From the NCBI GenBank assembly GCA_019635775.1, contig JAHBYU010000002.1:402949-466948 (forward strand): a stretch of DNA of 64,000 bases, written 5' to 3'. Positions 53,807-61,629 of the stretch are shown here, one piece after another (position 1 is the first letter of the stretch; the number at the start of each line of letters is the position of its first letter). The translations under genes and the position numbers were made by a program. Below the pieces are notes generated by a model. It did no database searches and was not told where the DNA came from. It saw nothing but the letters and a program-made list of their open reading frames with translations. Origin of the DNA: Rhizobiaceae bacterium. Lineage in GTDB: Bacteria; Pseudomonadota; Alphaproteobacteria; Rhizobiales; Rhizobiaceae.

Positions 53807-55513
53807 ATGAGTTCGGCAGCGGAAGCTCGCCATGCAGTCAACGGCGCTATGATTGCGATCGAATTGCGGCTTGCAGCAAAGCCTCCCGCTGACGAAGAAG
53901 CCAAACTCCGGCAGGCTTACTCGCAATTGTGGATCCAGCTTGGCCAAATCGACGAAACGATACTGATCGACAAGGCGGCGAACGTCGCTGCGGCCTCACG
54001 GCGGCTTGAACAAGTCATTGCTTCGGCGGCAACAATGCCGCTGGCTGTCTATTTTGGCGCTCTTAGCAGTGCCTTGGCCAACATCGGTATCGGTGGTGGC
54101 GCATGGTTCACGCCGGCGCCCGTCCCTAACCCAACTCCGCCTCCACCCTCACCGCTACCTCCAGCCGGCGGGACCTTTGCTCCGCCACCGTCGTCGGGTG
54201 GTGGCGTTGCTTTTCAACCGCCACCCCCACCGCCGCCGCCATCGCCACCTCCGCAGTGGGCCGGCGGCGCTGCTCTTCCACCCCAATTGCCGCCGGCCGG
54301 TCTAGGCTCGGGCTTCGTCGCGGAACTCGTGCGCATATGCAATCAGGAATGGGAATATTTCGGTCGGCAGCAATATGACGAGGCCGGCAATGCTGTCTCG
54401 ACCGGCCGCAAGGAGCAGGAGGTTCCCTATTCGACCCGCGTTGGACAATACTGGAACTATGGAACGAACACCCCCGGAATAGATGGAACTCAGACCGGTT
54501 GGCCTTGGTCCGCTGCCTTTGTTTCATGGGCGGCCAAAAGCGCCGGTGCAGGGTCCCGCTTTCGATATTCCACGCAGCACTCGGTGTACGTCTTTCAGGC
54601 CATCCGCGATCGAGTCGCCGGTAGGGCCGAGGCCGGGTACTGGTGTGAACGCCTCAACGAGTATCGGCCGGCAGTGGGTGACATCCTGTGTTGGGGCCGG
54701 GAGGCGGGAGTCGACTATGACTCGCAGAAGGATGGTTGGTACAAAGGACATTGCGACGTCGTCGTGGAAGTCGCAACGGACTACGTCTGGATAATTGGCG
54801 GAAATGTCGGCAACTCTGTTACAAAGCGCCCAGTGAGAAAAAATGCCGCCGGCTATTTATCCCCGGTAGTGATCAATGGCGAAAACCTGTTCGGTATCAT
54901 GCGTTGCCGCATTGATCAGCCAATGCCGGTTAGCGTCCAACCCCTTTCCCCGACCGTACCGGCGCCACCAATTGAACAACCTCCGCCGGCCGGGCCGACG
55001 CTGGGTACGCAGCCCGTGGCTTGGGGCCTGAAAATGGGTGCAGAACTCAAATTCAGGGTAATCCAGCTCGCAGTTACCCTGGGATGCGATCCGAGCCACA
55101 TCAGCGCGTGCATGGCGTTCGAGACGGGAGAAACGTTCGATCCTGCAATACAGAACAAGCATAGCAACGCCACCGGCCTCATTCAATTCATGCCGCAGAC
55201 CGCATCTTCGCTCGGCACGTCAATCGCTAGTTTGAAGGCAATGACGGCTGTCCAACAGATGGACTACGTCGAGAAGTATTTTTCCCCCTACAAGGGACGA
55301 TTACATAGTCTCTCCGATGTCTACATGGCGATCCTGTGGCCGAAGGCAATCGGCTTCGCGGATGCCACGGCCTTATTTGTCAAAGGGACAAAGTATTATG
55401 ACCAGAACGCTCCTCTCGACGTGAATTCAGACGGAGTTGTGACGAAGGGTGAGGCTGCATCCAAGGTCCAGAAAAGGCTCGATAAAGGGCTTGGATTGGG
55501 ATTGATCGGATAG
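53807..55513 (+). CDS. DUF2272 plus lytic-transglycosylase protein with poly-proline linker
   Basis: A 568-residue protein in four parts. Residues 1-100 are helical and lack a signal peptide. Residues 103-165 are a proline linker with an uninterrupted run of eight prolines (138-145). Residues about 168-370 match DUF2272 (WPWSAAFVSWAAKSAG at 232-247, HSVYVFQ, GDILCWG, HCDVVVEV), an NlpC/P60-related fold. After a second proline linker, residues 405-530 form an SLT-type transglycosylase like those of phages: catalytic Glu439 in MAFETGETF, ATGLIQFMPQTA, VEKYFSPYKGRL, YMAILWP. The end has an EF-hand-like loop (DVNSDGVVTKGEA, 538-550). Two wall-cleaving domains in one protein without a secretion signal suggest delivery by another route. 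It is coupled to its neighbours on one strand. Confidence 0.85.
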   Translation: MSSAAEARHAVNGAMIAIELRLAAKPPADEEAKLRQAYSQLWIQLGQIDETILIDKAANVAAASRRLEQVIASAATMPLAVYFGALSSALANIGIGGGAWFTPAPVPNPTPPPPSPLPPAGGTFAPPPSSGGGVAFQPPPPPPPPSPPPQWAGGAALPPQLPPAGLGSGFVAELVRICNQEWEYFGRQQYDEAGNAVSTGRKEQEVPYSTRVGQYWNYGTNTPGIDGTQTGWPWSAAFVSWAAKSAGAGSRFRYSTQHSVYVFQAIRDRVAGRAEAGYWCERLNEYRPAVGDILCWGREAGVDYDSQKDGWYKGHCDVVVEVATDYVWIIGGNVGNSVTKRPVRKNAAGYLSPVVINGENLFGIMRCRIDQPMPVSVQPLSPTVPAPPIEQPPPAGPTLGTQPVAWGLKMGAELKFRVIQLAVTLGCDPSHISACMAFETGETFDPAIQNKHSNATGLIQFMPQTASSLGTSIASLKAMTAVQQMDYVEKYFSPYKGRLHSLSDVYMAILWPKAIGFADATALFVKGTKYYDQNAPLDVNSDGVVTKGEAASKVQKRLDKGLGLGLIG

Positions 55514-55522
55514 GATGGTTCA

Positions 55523-56068
55523 ATGACGCTTCGAGCTCCAGTAGCCGTGTCAGGCGCAATATCTTTGCTGCTTTTTGCAGCCGCAGATGCCGCTTCGGAG
55601 CCATGCCGGCCCAATCGTATATACGGATCCCCTGCGGACAAGCTCACAATCACTGAGTTTGTCGTTACCAGGCGTCCGACCGATTGCCCTAATAGCGACC
55701 AGGATTTGGGAGCGTCGTTCAGAGTGTCCAGGAGCGAACGAGCACACCTCTTCTTCAGATTCGAAGGAGGACTTCCCTATCTCCAAAGTCCCTCCGCAGC
55801 TGGCCAGTTTTCAGCAACCCTAATTAGAAAGGGTGATGGCCAGACACTCAACGACGCTCTCGATATCGACAACAAAGATTTGAGCATATCTGCTGTTAGA
55901 CGAGAAGCAGAAGGCAACACACCGCAAAATTTCGATTGGCGCTTTTACGTCGACTTCAAGCTAATCATTGTCCCCGGCGATTACCGCCTAGTGCTCTTTC
56001 AGGGAAACCGCGCTATCTGCCGGCTCGATTCCAGCGAATGCGAAATCCGTCTTGAGGTGTTGGAATGA
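55523..56068 (+). CDS. Hypothetical secreted protein of the cassette
   Basis: 181 residues with a signal peptide (MTLRAPVAVSGAISLLLFAAADA). The mature part has beta-strand-rich segments (LTITEFVVTRRPTDCP, AHLFFRFEGGLPYL, FDWRFYVDFKLIIVPGDYRLVLFQGNRAICRL) that look like a beta-sandwich, with four cysteines, two of them close to the C terminus (ICRLDSSECEI). No family recognised. The gene begins 9 bp after the hydrolase stop and overlaps the following membrane-protein gene by 4 bp (ATGA), so it belongs to the same transcript. Confidence 0.7.
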   Translation: MTLRAPVAVSGAISLLLFAAADAASEPCRPNRIYGSPADKLTITEFVVTRRPTDCPNSDQDLGASFRVSRSERAHLFFRFEGGLPYLQSPSAAGQFSATLIRKGDGQTLNDALDIDNKDLSISAVRREAEGNTPQNFDWRFYVDFKLIIVPGDYRLVLFQGNRAICRLDSSECEIRLEVLE

Positions 56069-57498
56069 GTACCTATGTCGACATGGATGGGCAGCCCCCT
56101 TGGGATGGAGTTGAGCGAAGACTGGAAATTCCGGCGGAAGGTCGCGCTGTCCTGCTTAGAGCTGCCGGCGATCTCAGGATCCTGATTTCCTACATATCGC
56201 GACGCGAACCAACCAAGGTTCAAGAGATCAAGCAGCAACTGGATACAACGGTTGCCGACAAAGTCATTGCGAATGACTACACGGCGGTCGATGAAGCTGC
56301 GCTGTGGGAGCAGTTGGCGAAGCTCTCTGCGGCTGCAGCGCCGGCGTCGGCGGAATCCATCAGGGAGAGCAAGTACTACAAGATCGTATTCGGCAAAGGG
56401 TCGGACCATGTGGAATCTAAAATTTTAAAGTGGGTCCGATTTAGCGCTGTTGGACTATTCTTTACTGCATTTATTCTTGGTGCCTATGTACAGATAACAA
56501 ATGATGCGCTTTCCAGTCTAACTGCAGCTCGGGCGGAGCGCGATAAAATTATCCGCAATGACTTTGCCGGAACGCGGATATTGGGACCAGGCAACAAAAG
56601 TGATGGTAAGGAGGTTAGCCAGAAAGACGCCCCCGTGGTCGTTCCCGGCGTGACCGCACTTCTGGAGAACGGTAGTCAGACGCCAAGTGTCCCCGCAAAA
56701 GACCCGGACAGCGGCGGCGCAGCTGTCGTTGCCGAGGCGGCTGCTCAAAGCACTTCAGCAGCCACTGCGGAAGCCGCTGCTATCGAATCGGGGGCGAAGC
56801 CGAACGAAAACGTCGGTCAGGATGACAAGAATCAGGACGTTGATAAGTCCTCAACCAACGAAGACATCAATGCCCCCGACGCTCGAAGGCGGCGACCGCC
56901 GACGGACGCATCTGCGACTTCGGCCAGTGACGCTCTCCAATTAGCCAAGCTTGCGGCCCTCCTCGACCTTCAACAAGAGATAAAAGCGAGCTACACGCTT
57001 CTGGGGCCGGCTTTTTGGCTAACGGGCACTTCCGCAACGACGCAAGAGAAAATCTATATTGGCAATGAGGAGTATGTAGTATACAATTCCACGGTAATTT
57101 CTATACAGAAAAGTATGAATAAGTTCATTGTAGACTACTTTATTCCAATGATTGCATCTTTTCTTGGAGTTGCTGTTTACATTATAAGAGAAACCACAAT
57201 AAGATTGGAGAGCGTCTCGCTTTCGCCGATGGCGGAGACCGCTTATTGGCCGCGTATAATACTTGGGCTGATCGCTGGCCTTTCCATCGGCTGGCTGACC
57301 CCATCCTTCGAACAGATCGCTCAGCTAACAACTCCGGACAAGACGTTTATTTTGACAACCGGGGTGGCGACAACGGTGAACACACTGACAAAGACAGCGC
57401 TGGCCTTCGTGGTGGGGTACTCAATCGAGGTATTGTTCAACATCCTAGACGCGATCAAAGCGGCACTCGGCGTCCGCGAAGAGGCCAACCGCCAATAG
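56065..57498 (+). CDS. Hypothetical four-TM membrane protein of the cassette
   Basis: A 477-residue protein. Residues 1-120 are cytosolic and helical. TM1 is about 123-143. A periplasmic stretch (about 145-350) is low-complexity, Ala/Ser/Asp/Asn-rich (VVAEAAAQSTSAATAEAAA, DKNQDVDKSS) with a basic patch RRRRPPTD, then a conserved-looking part (KLAALLDLQQEIKASYTLLGPAFWLTG). TM2 is about 355-374, TM3 396-412 and TM4 440-460. The shape, two folded membrane parts with a flexible external linker, suggests an anchor or conduit for partner proteins. No known family. Last gene of the cassette. Confidence 0.75.
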   Translation: MSTYVDMDGQPPWDGVERRLEIPAEGRAVLLRAAGDLRILISYISRREPTKVQEIKQQLDTTVADKVIANDYTAVDEAALWEQLAKLSAAAAPASAESIRESKYYKIVFGKGSDHVESKILKWVRFSAVGLFFTAFILGAYVQITNDALSSLTAARAERDKIIRNDFAGTRILGPGNKSDGKEVSQKDAPVVVPGVTALLENGSQTPSVPAKDPDSGGAAVVAEAAAQSTSAATAEAAAIESGAKPNENVGQDDKNQDVDKSSTNEDINAPDARRRRPPTDASATSASDALQLAKLAALLDLQQEIKASYTLLGPAFWLTGTSATTQEKIYIGNEEYVVYNSTVISIQKSMNKFIVDYFIPMIASFLGVAVYIIRETTIRLESVSLSPMAETAYWPRIILGLIAGLSIGWLTPSFEQIAQLTTPDKTFILTTGVATTVNTLTKTALAFVVGYSIEVLFNILDAIKAALGVREEANRQ

Positions 57499-58159
57499 CT
57501 GTCTGAGAATTAAAGGCGGTAGCTTGCCAGCCATCGCATACCGGTAGCCGACCGTAAAAGCGGCGGTGGCCGCGGATGGACGAGCACATCGTCGGTCCTT
57601 CCGCGTCCAACTCGGCTTTGATGTAGCCTGCTTCCATTTCGAGGTGTGTGGTGATCAGTAGGAAATTGCGACGCACTTTCTTATCGGGCATGTCACGTCG
57701 AATGTTCTGCAGCAGGCTTGCCTCGATTTCGCTTCGATGCAAAGGCTTCCTCAGTGTGAAATCGGTCTTTCACACTATAACGGACACTTGGTTCCCGGGA
57801 CTGCTTCGCGTTGAATGCGGGCCAATATCTGAGTTTCTCCCTGTTTATGAAGGTACGTCGTTTTCGAGTCGATCTCTCTAACGTCCGTTGTGCGCCGACG
57901 CGCTCGCCTTGGAAGGGAATCTTTGAGAAAGGGCGGCGCCGGTAATGCCGCTAAGGGAGGCGTGTGGCACTCTTGCGCCAATCCAAAACTGTCGACGGCA
58001 TTCCTCTCTTGCTTCGCCCTCGCTACGTTTCACTGAACGGCAGGTCACCTGCTGATTGTAATGGTACCTCCATTGTGGCTCCATTGTAGTCAGCGCGGCA
58101 GAGCAGGTTGCATCTCATGCTGTTCAGTGGTCGGAGATCGTGGGGGAGGGCGCGGAACG
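57499..58159. other. Intergenic region after the cassette
   Basis: About 660 bases without a supported gene. It holds the right copy of the 17-bp repeat and a 9-bp inverted repeat (57753-57776). A minus-strand open frame (57742-57455) has a plausible first half (MHRSEIEASLLQNIRRDMPDK) but an implausible second half and overlaps the preceding gene; it may be a gene remnant. Confidence 0.5.
57750..57776. repeat. Right copy of the 17-bp repeat with an inverted repeat
   Basis: CTCAGTGTGAAATCGGT (57750-57766) repeats 52619-52635. From 57753, AGTGTGAAA and TTTCACACT form perfect 9-bp arms around TCGGTC. The left copy has only a damaged partner arm (TTTGCACTT), as if it were a decayed version of the same site. 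Could be an operator, a short mobile-element end or a terminator without T-run. Confidence 0.5.
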
Positions 58160-58468
58160 ATGCCGGTAGATAGATCGCATTTTCGACGTGCGTTGGAAGA
58201 GGCTTCGACTTTAGGAAGAGAGCGATTCCGGGAATATGTTTCCCGCACCGTAGGAACATCCTATCGCCCATCTACCAAACACTTTGTGCAGTGGTGCGGG
58301 AAAACCTTCGATTCCAAGCCTCTCGTACGATGGGCATACCACCTTGCAGGTGAAGAGCCGAACTACCAACCAGGTTACTATTCAAACGCCCTCGGGCACG
58401 TGAATATTTTGATCAACAATGGGATCAAGGTTTCTGGCATGCCAGACCCCGACGATCCGTTGGCTTAA
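58160..58468 (+). CDS. Small protein resembling the N-terminal head domain of ScoMcrA-like nucleases
   Basis: The ATG at 58160 (MPVDRSHFRRALEEAST) gives 102 residues. The order LEEASTLGRERFREYV, then a strand, WCGKTFDSKPLVRWAYHL, and a final VNILINNGIKV resembles the small alpha/beta head domain at the N terminus of ScoMcrA-type type IV restriction enzymes (LG-x-x-x-F, then GKxYDSKA, then LxxxGF). No HNH nuclease or SRA/SBD domain follows, so it is either a stand-alone domain or the remnant of a larger gene. The match is by eye and moderate. Its neighbour is an XRE regulator, as in many small defence loci. Confidence 0.45.
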   Translation: MPVDRSHFRRALEEASTLGRERFREYVSRTVGTSYRPSTKHFVQWCGKTFDSKPLVRWAYHLAGEEPNYQPGYYSNALGHVNILINNGIKVSGMPDPDDPLA

Positions 58469-58685
58469 GTTGGCACCCGACCTTACGAATCGAGACAATT
58501 GCCAAGCCGTGGAAACAGGCCTCTGCGGTAAACATGGAGGTCTGCGTCGCATCGGATATCGGTGCAAGGTCAATCACACTTACAACTGATGTCTTGATGT
58601 GGGTGAGGTCCGACCCCACGATCGCGATGGCCCTGCCGGGGGTCGTGGAGCCTCCAATCAGAGGGGCGATCATATCCGCCAACGT

Positions 58686-58889
58686 CTAGTCCAATAATCT
58701 TCCTGATTTCACATCAAGAGCCTTGGCCAACTTCTCCACGACCGTGATCGTTGGGTTACGCGCCCCACGTTCAAGGTCCGAGACATAGGTCCTGTGGAGT
58801 TTCGCGTCGAACGCGAACGCCTCCTGCGACAGGCCCTTTTCCTGTCTCAGTTGACGTAGATTCCGACCAAGGCGCTTTCGAATGTCCAC
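58686..58889 (-). CDS. XRE-family regulator, 67 aa
   Basis: A minimal Cro/CI-type HTH protein: LGRNLRQLRQEKGLSQEAFAFDAKLHRTYVSDLERGARNPTI forms helices 1-4, with the recognition helix around HRTYVSDLERG. No ligand or oligomerisation domain is attached. It would repress or activate adjacent genes; the perfect dyad at 59152-59170 upstream of the DUF805 gene is a candidate target, as is its own promoter. Common in integrative elements and restriction or toxin loci. Confidence 0.88.
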   Translation of the reverse strand: MDIRKRLGRNLRQLRQEKGLSQEAFAFDAKLHRTYVSDLERGARNPTITVVEKLAKALDVKSGRLLD

Positions 58890-59206
58890 ACATGAACGGT
58901 CGATGTCTGTCGTCGATCGGTCTACAGACGATCAGTGACAATTGGCTTGACTAAACGTCACCAATCGTCGACAAATTCTATGGGCGTGGAGATGCGGCAG
59001 ATTGGACCCAGTCGATCGTGAAGGTCCTGGAAACACTCTGAAACGCGTTACGTGTGGACCATTGGGATCTCGACATCGGTACCCACCGACCGAGTGACCT
59101 AACATCGTCTGCGCTCCGTTCATCAAAAACAGACCTACCGAATTGCCCACACGTTCCAACTGTTGGAACGGCTTGATCGGTGGGGTGACACAACGGGGTG
59201 AGAACG
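58890..59206. other. Intergenic region between the XRE and DUF805 genes
   Basis: About 315 bases between divergent genes with no supported reading frame. It contains a 19-bp inverted repeat just before the DUF805 gene and must hold the promoters for both directions; no clear consensus -35/-10 pair was found by eye. Confidence 0.5.
59152..59170. promoter_or_regulatory. 19-bp inverted repeat, candidate operator
   Basis: CGTTCCAAC-T-GTTGGAACG has perfect 9-bp arms around one central base and ends 36 bp before the ATG of the DUF805 gene. This size and symmetry fit an HTH dimer such as the adjacent XRE protein, which is divergently read about 260 bp away. Confidence 0.5.
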
Positions 59207-59734
59207 ATGTTTGATGCCTACATAAACGCACTACGCCGCAGCTTTGACTTCCACGGTCGGACAGCTCTCGGCGATTATTGGTCTTTCCAATTGTTTGTCG
59301 CGATTTTTGGTATGTCGGTCTTGTTGTTTGACTGGAGAATTAGCGGCGAATGGAACACCACCGGAATCCTCTTCACCCTCTTTCTGGTCGCCCACATCCC
59401 CGCCGGTTTGTCATCGGGGGCAAGGCGCCTGCACGACGTCAATAAGAGTGGTTGGATGCAGTTGATATACATAGTTCCCGGCGGCGTTCTGTATATGTTG
59501 TTCTTGCTGTTTCAACCGTCGGAAGAGGGAGCAAACAGGTTTGGGCCGCCAATCGATTATGATGGCAGCGCAACGGAAAGGGAGCTGATCGCAGCTCTGG
59601 ATCGTTCGGACGATGTGATGTTTGCTGGCATTGAGAAACTGGAGCAACTGGCGAGGTTGCGATCAGAAGGGGTTGTCGATGAAGCGCAATACCTCCAGAT
59701 GAGAAGCAAAATATTGGAGATCATAGGTCGCTGA
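59207..59734 (+). CDS. DUF805 membrane protein with SHOCT-like tail
   Basis: 175 residues. The DUF805 part has the typical YINALRRSFDFHGRTALGDYWSF start, three to four TM segments (FVAIFGMSVLLFDW; GILFTLFLVAHIPAGLSSGARRLHDVNKSGW, with the conserved ARRLHDxxxSGW motif; LIYIVPGGVLYMLFLLF) and GANRFGPP. The C-terminal end (IEKLEQLARLRSEGVVDEAQYLQMRSKIL) is like a SHOCT short helical motif. I prefer the ATG at 59207 over the GTG at 59198. Function unknown for the family; members often accompany stress or mobile genes. Confidence 0.85.
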   Translation: MFDAYINALRRSFDFHGRTALGDYWSFQLFVAIFGMSVLLFDWRISGEWNTTGILFTLFLVAHIPAGLSSGARRLHDVNKSGWMQLIYIVPGGVLYMLFLLFQPSEEGANRFGPPIDYDGSATERELIAALDRSDDVMFAGIEKLEQLARLRSEGVVDEAQYLQMRSKILEIIGR

Positions 59735-59819
59735 CGTTGCGGAGATCAGGCTGCTTGTGCGGCCTGATCTCTTTCGCCTTCGTTGGCAGACAAGCGGCGG
59801 GCATCTCCGGATGCGGCGA

Positions 59820-60203
59820 TCAGTATTCGTCGGCGCGCATGATGGTCATCACGCGCGATGTCACCGACCGGTCAGAAGGATCGGAAGAGTGAAAACGTCG
59901 GGTCAGATCGTAATAGTCGATCTTCCAGATGATCTTGATTCCGACAACAGCCATGACGGCGCAATCATGCTCTCCGTAGGGATCGTTCTCCGGGCTGAAG
60001 CGGTCGAACGCGGTGACCGCAGCAATGATGTCGCGGACTGCCGATGGGCCAAGTGCGCTGATCCCGGCGGTGATGACAATCGTTCCCCCGAGCCGACGAA
60101 TTCTCAGGTCATCGTTCAACTGTCGGATCTTGGCGACGGTCTCGAGCGACGGCGCGATGTCGATGGCTTCGCCAAAGGTACGGCTTGGATTTTCGTGTGA
60201 CAT
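59820..60203 (-). CDS. DUF3768 domain-containing protein
   Basis: 127 residues from the ATG at 60203 (MSHENPSRTFG). The sequence follows DUF3768 closely: IRQLNDDLRIRRLGGTIVITAGISAL, a FDRFSPENDPYGEHDCAVM segment with YGEHD hallmark, IIWKIDYYDL, then SSDPSDRSVTSRVMTIMRADEY. The family is found almost only on plasmids, integrative elements and their relatives in alphaproteobacteria, and its function is unknown. Its presence supports that this region is mobile DNA. It is the last of a leftward gene run. Confidence 0.88.
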   Translation of the reverse strand: MSHENPSRTFGEAIDIAPSLETVAKIRQLNDDLRIRRLGGTIVITAGISALGPSAVRDIIAAVTAFDRFSPENDPYGEHDCAVMAVVGIKIIWKIDYYDLTRRFHSSDPSDRSVTSRVMTIMRADEY

Positions 60204-60292
60204 GTCTTCCCCTTTCTTTGGACGCAAAAGGTCCTTCTGGCCGGCCCCATGCCGGTCAGTTGTGAAGTCGAGTTTTTGGATTGGGCTAGGAG

Positions 60293-60907
60293 CTAGCCTT
60301 CGTCTGGCACAGGCGGTTCTGCTGAGAAATTACCAGTCGCAAATGCGCCGGCGCGCCACCAGCCCTGTTGGCAGGCTTTCCAGATGACGTAGTCTACGGT
60401 AGCGATGCGATCGCCGCTCGCGGAAGAGAGACGTTCACACATAGCCTGAACATCTTCGCCGCAATCCGCCGCGACCCTTTCGAGCCACACGTCGGGCTTG
60501 GCCACATCGAGTCCTAGATTCTTGGCCAGGTGGAACTTTGTGATTCCCCCAATGTGGGGGAGGGTTTCGCAGTACGCGACCACACTGTCTCGACCTTCGC
60601 CCCAGGCATGCCCAAAGCCTTCAAAGTACGCTTCACGCTCTCTCATCACCTGGTCGATAGACTTCTTCTTGCCGGGATGGCCGAAGGTGTCGGCGACCTC
60701 TCCCGTCTCAACAAGTGACGGCCTCATCCGTTCCCAGATGTCCTTTGCAACACGCCACCGCATGCCGCTGTTCAGGATGACGTAGGATACCCGCAAGGCG
60801 AAGTCTGTCGCATCGAGGGGAGGGATCTTCGACCCTGACTTGCCGAACGCCTCCGGGTCGATTTCGCGTACCCTTTCTCGGTAGTGGACGTATTCCTCCA
60901 ACGTCAT
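60293..60907 (-). CDS. Hypothetical protein with HhH-GPD-like features
   Basis: 204 residues. The second half contains a helix-hairpin-helix-like element, LPHIGGITKFHLAKNLGLDVAKPDVWLERVA, where the Gly-rich hairpin and the Asp of KPDVWL correspond to the HhH and catalytic Asp of DNA glycosylases such as EndoIII/MutY. The first half (ALRVSYVILNSGMRWRVAKDIWERMRPSL) could be the partner helical subdomain. There is no Fe-S cluster motif at the C terminus. A DNA-repair or DNA-modifying role is inferred; it may instead be a nuclease-fold relative. Neighbouring genes are a papain-fold-like protein and an integrase on the same strand. Confidence 0.6.
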   Translation of the reverse strand: MTLEEYVHYRERVREIDPEAFGKSGSKIPPLDATDFALRVSYVILNSGMRWRVAKDIWERMRPSLVETGEVADTFGHPGKKKSIDQVMREREAYFEGFGHAWGEGRDSVVAYCETLPHIGGITKFHLAKNLGLDVAKPDVWLERVAADCGEDVQAMCERLSSASGDRIATVDYVIWKACQQGWWRAGAFATGNFSAEPPVPDEG

Positions 60908-60995
60908 GGCATCTGCTTTCGATTGGGTGCGGTTTCCGTCCGCTCTGGACCTATAGCCTGGCGCAGCAATTGTTTGGCTGATCCTCGGGGTAGGT

Positions 60996-61529
60996 TCAGC
61001 CAGCCTCCCTGCGGAGGAGGAAAATCTCGCCTGGATCGATCTGGTGCGGCGCGCGCGTGCAGCGCAACGAGCACCGTGATCTCTTCAAGGTCGTCATCAG
61101 GTCGGAGTCGAACAGCCTCATGGATTTTGCCGTTGCACGATGGGCGACCGTCCAATGGTTGTGGTGACCGGAAATCCCGATGATCGCGACCCACCCTTCC
61201 TTCAGACGGCTCATCAACGCCTTCCACAAGTAGCCAATCCGTAGGGTCTTTCTGACGCTCCTGAACGGTTCCAGCCTGAGACTGGTATCAAGGACTTCCC
61301 GGACGTAGGTTCGGGCGCTCTGGATGAGAGCCAGGACAGTCGGCATCTCAATTCCCCAGGCGACGGTCTCGAAGGCGGTCACCCTCTTTGCCGTCAGCGT
61401 TTCTGCGAGTTGGCGAAACAGAGAGCGCGATCCTTCGTAGCCGAGTTCGGGGCAGAGCAGGCGGGTCGCGTTCAGGACCGCGTAGAGCCCGCACAGACTG
61501 TCCAAATCTCCTTGCCGGAAGGGTTTCAT
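60996..61529 (-). CDS. Papain-fold-like cysteine peptidase, mobile-element protein
   Basis: 177 residues from the ATG at 61529 (MKPFRQGDLDSLCGLYAVLN); a longer frame starts further upstream. The active-site pattern of papain-like peptidases is visible: Gln and Cys in QGDLDSLCGLYA, His in HHNHWTVAH, and Asp/Asn in LFDSDL, in this order. Such short papain-fold proteins (C39/C1-like) occur in integrative elements and toxin systems. Whether it is an active protease is unknown. It lies between the HhH-like gene and the integrase. Confidence 0.65.
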   Translation of the reverse strand: MKPFRQGDLDSLCGLYAVLNATRLLCPELGYEGSRSLFRQLAETLTAKRVTAFETVAWGIEMPTVLALIQSARTYVREVLDTSLRLEPFRSVRKTLRIGYLWKALMSRLKEGWVAIIGISGHHNHWTVAHRATAKSMRLFDSDLMTTLKRSRCSLRCTRAPHQIDPGEIFLLRREAG

Positions 61530-61629
61530 TTCCGCGATGTCTCGCCCCTGCGATGTTCGAGCCCTTCGATTTCTGTTCCCGCTATTCGGCATGTGATGAA
61601 TCCTCTCGACATTGCGCCGCCATCGATCG

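Noticed and set aside
57455-57742. 95-codon minus-strand frame after the cassette
   Set aside because: The first 50 residues look plausible, but the rest overlaps the preceding gene and reads as shadow; at most a remnant.
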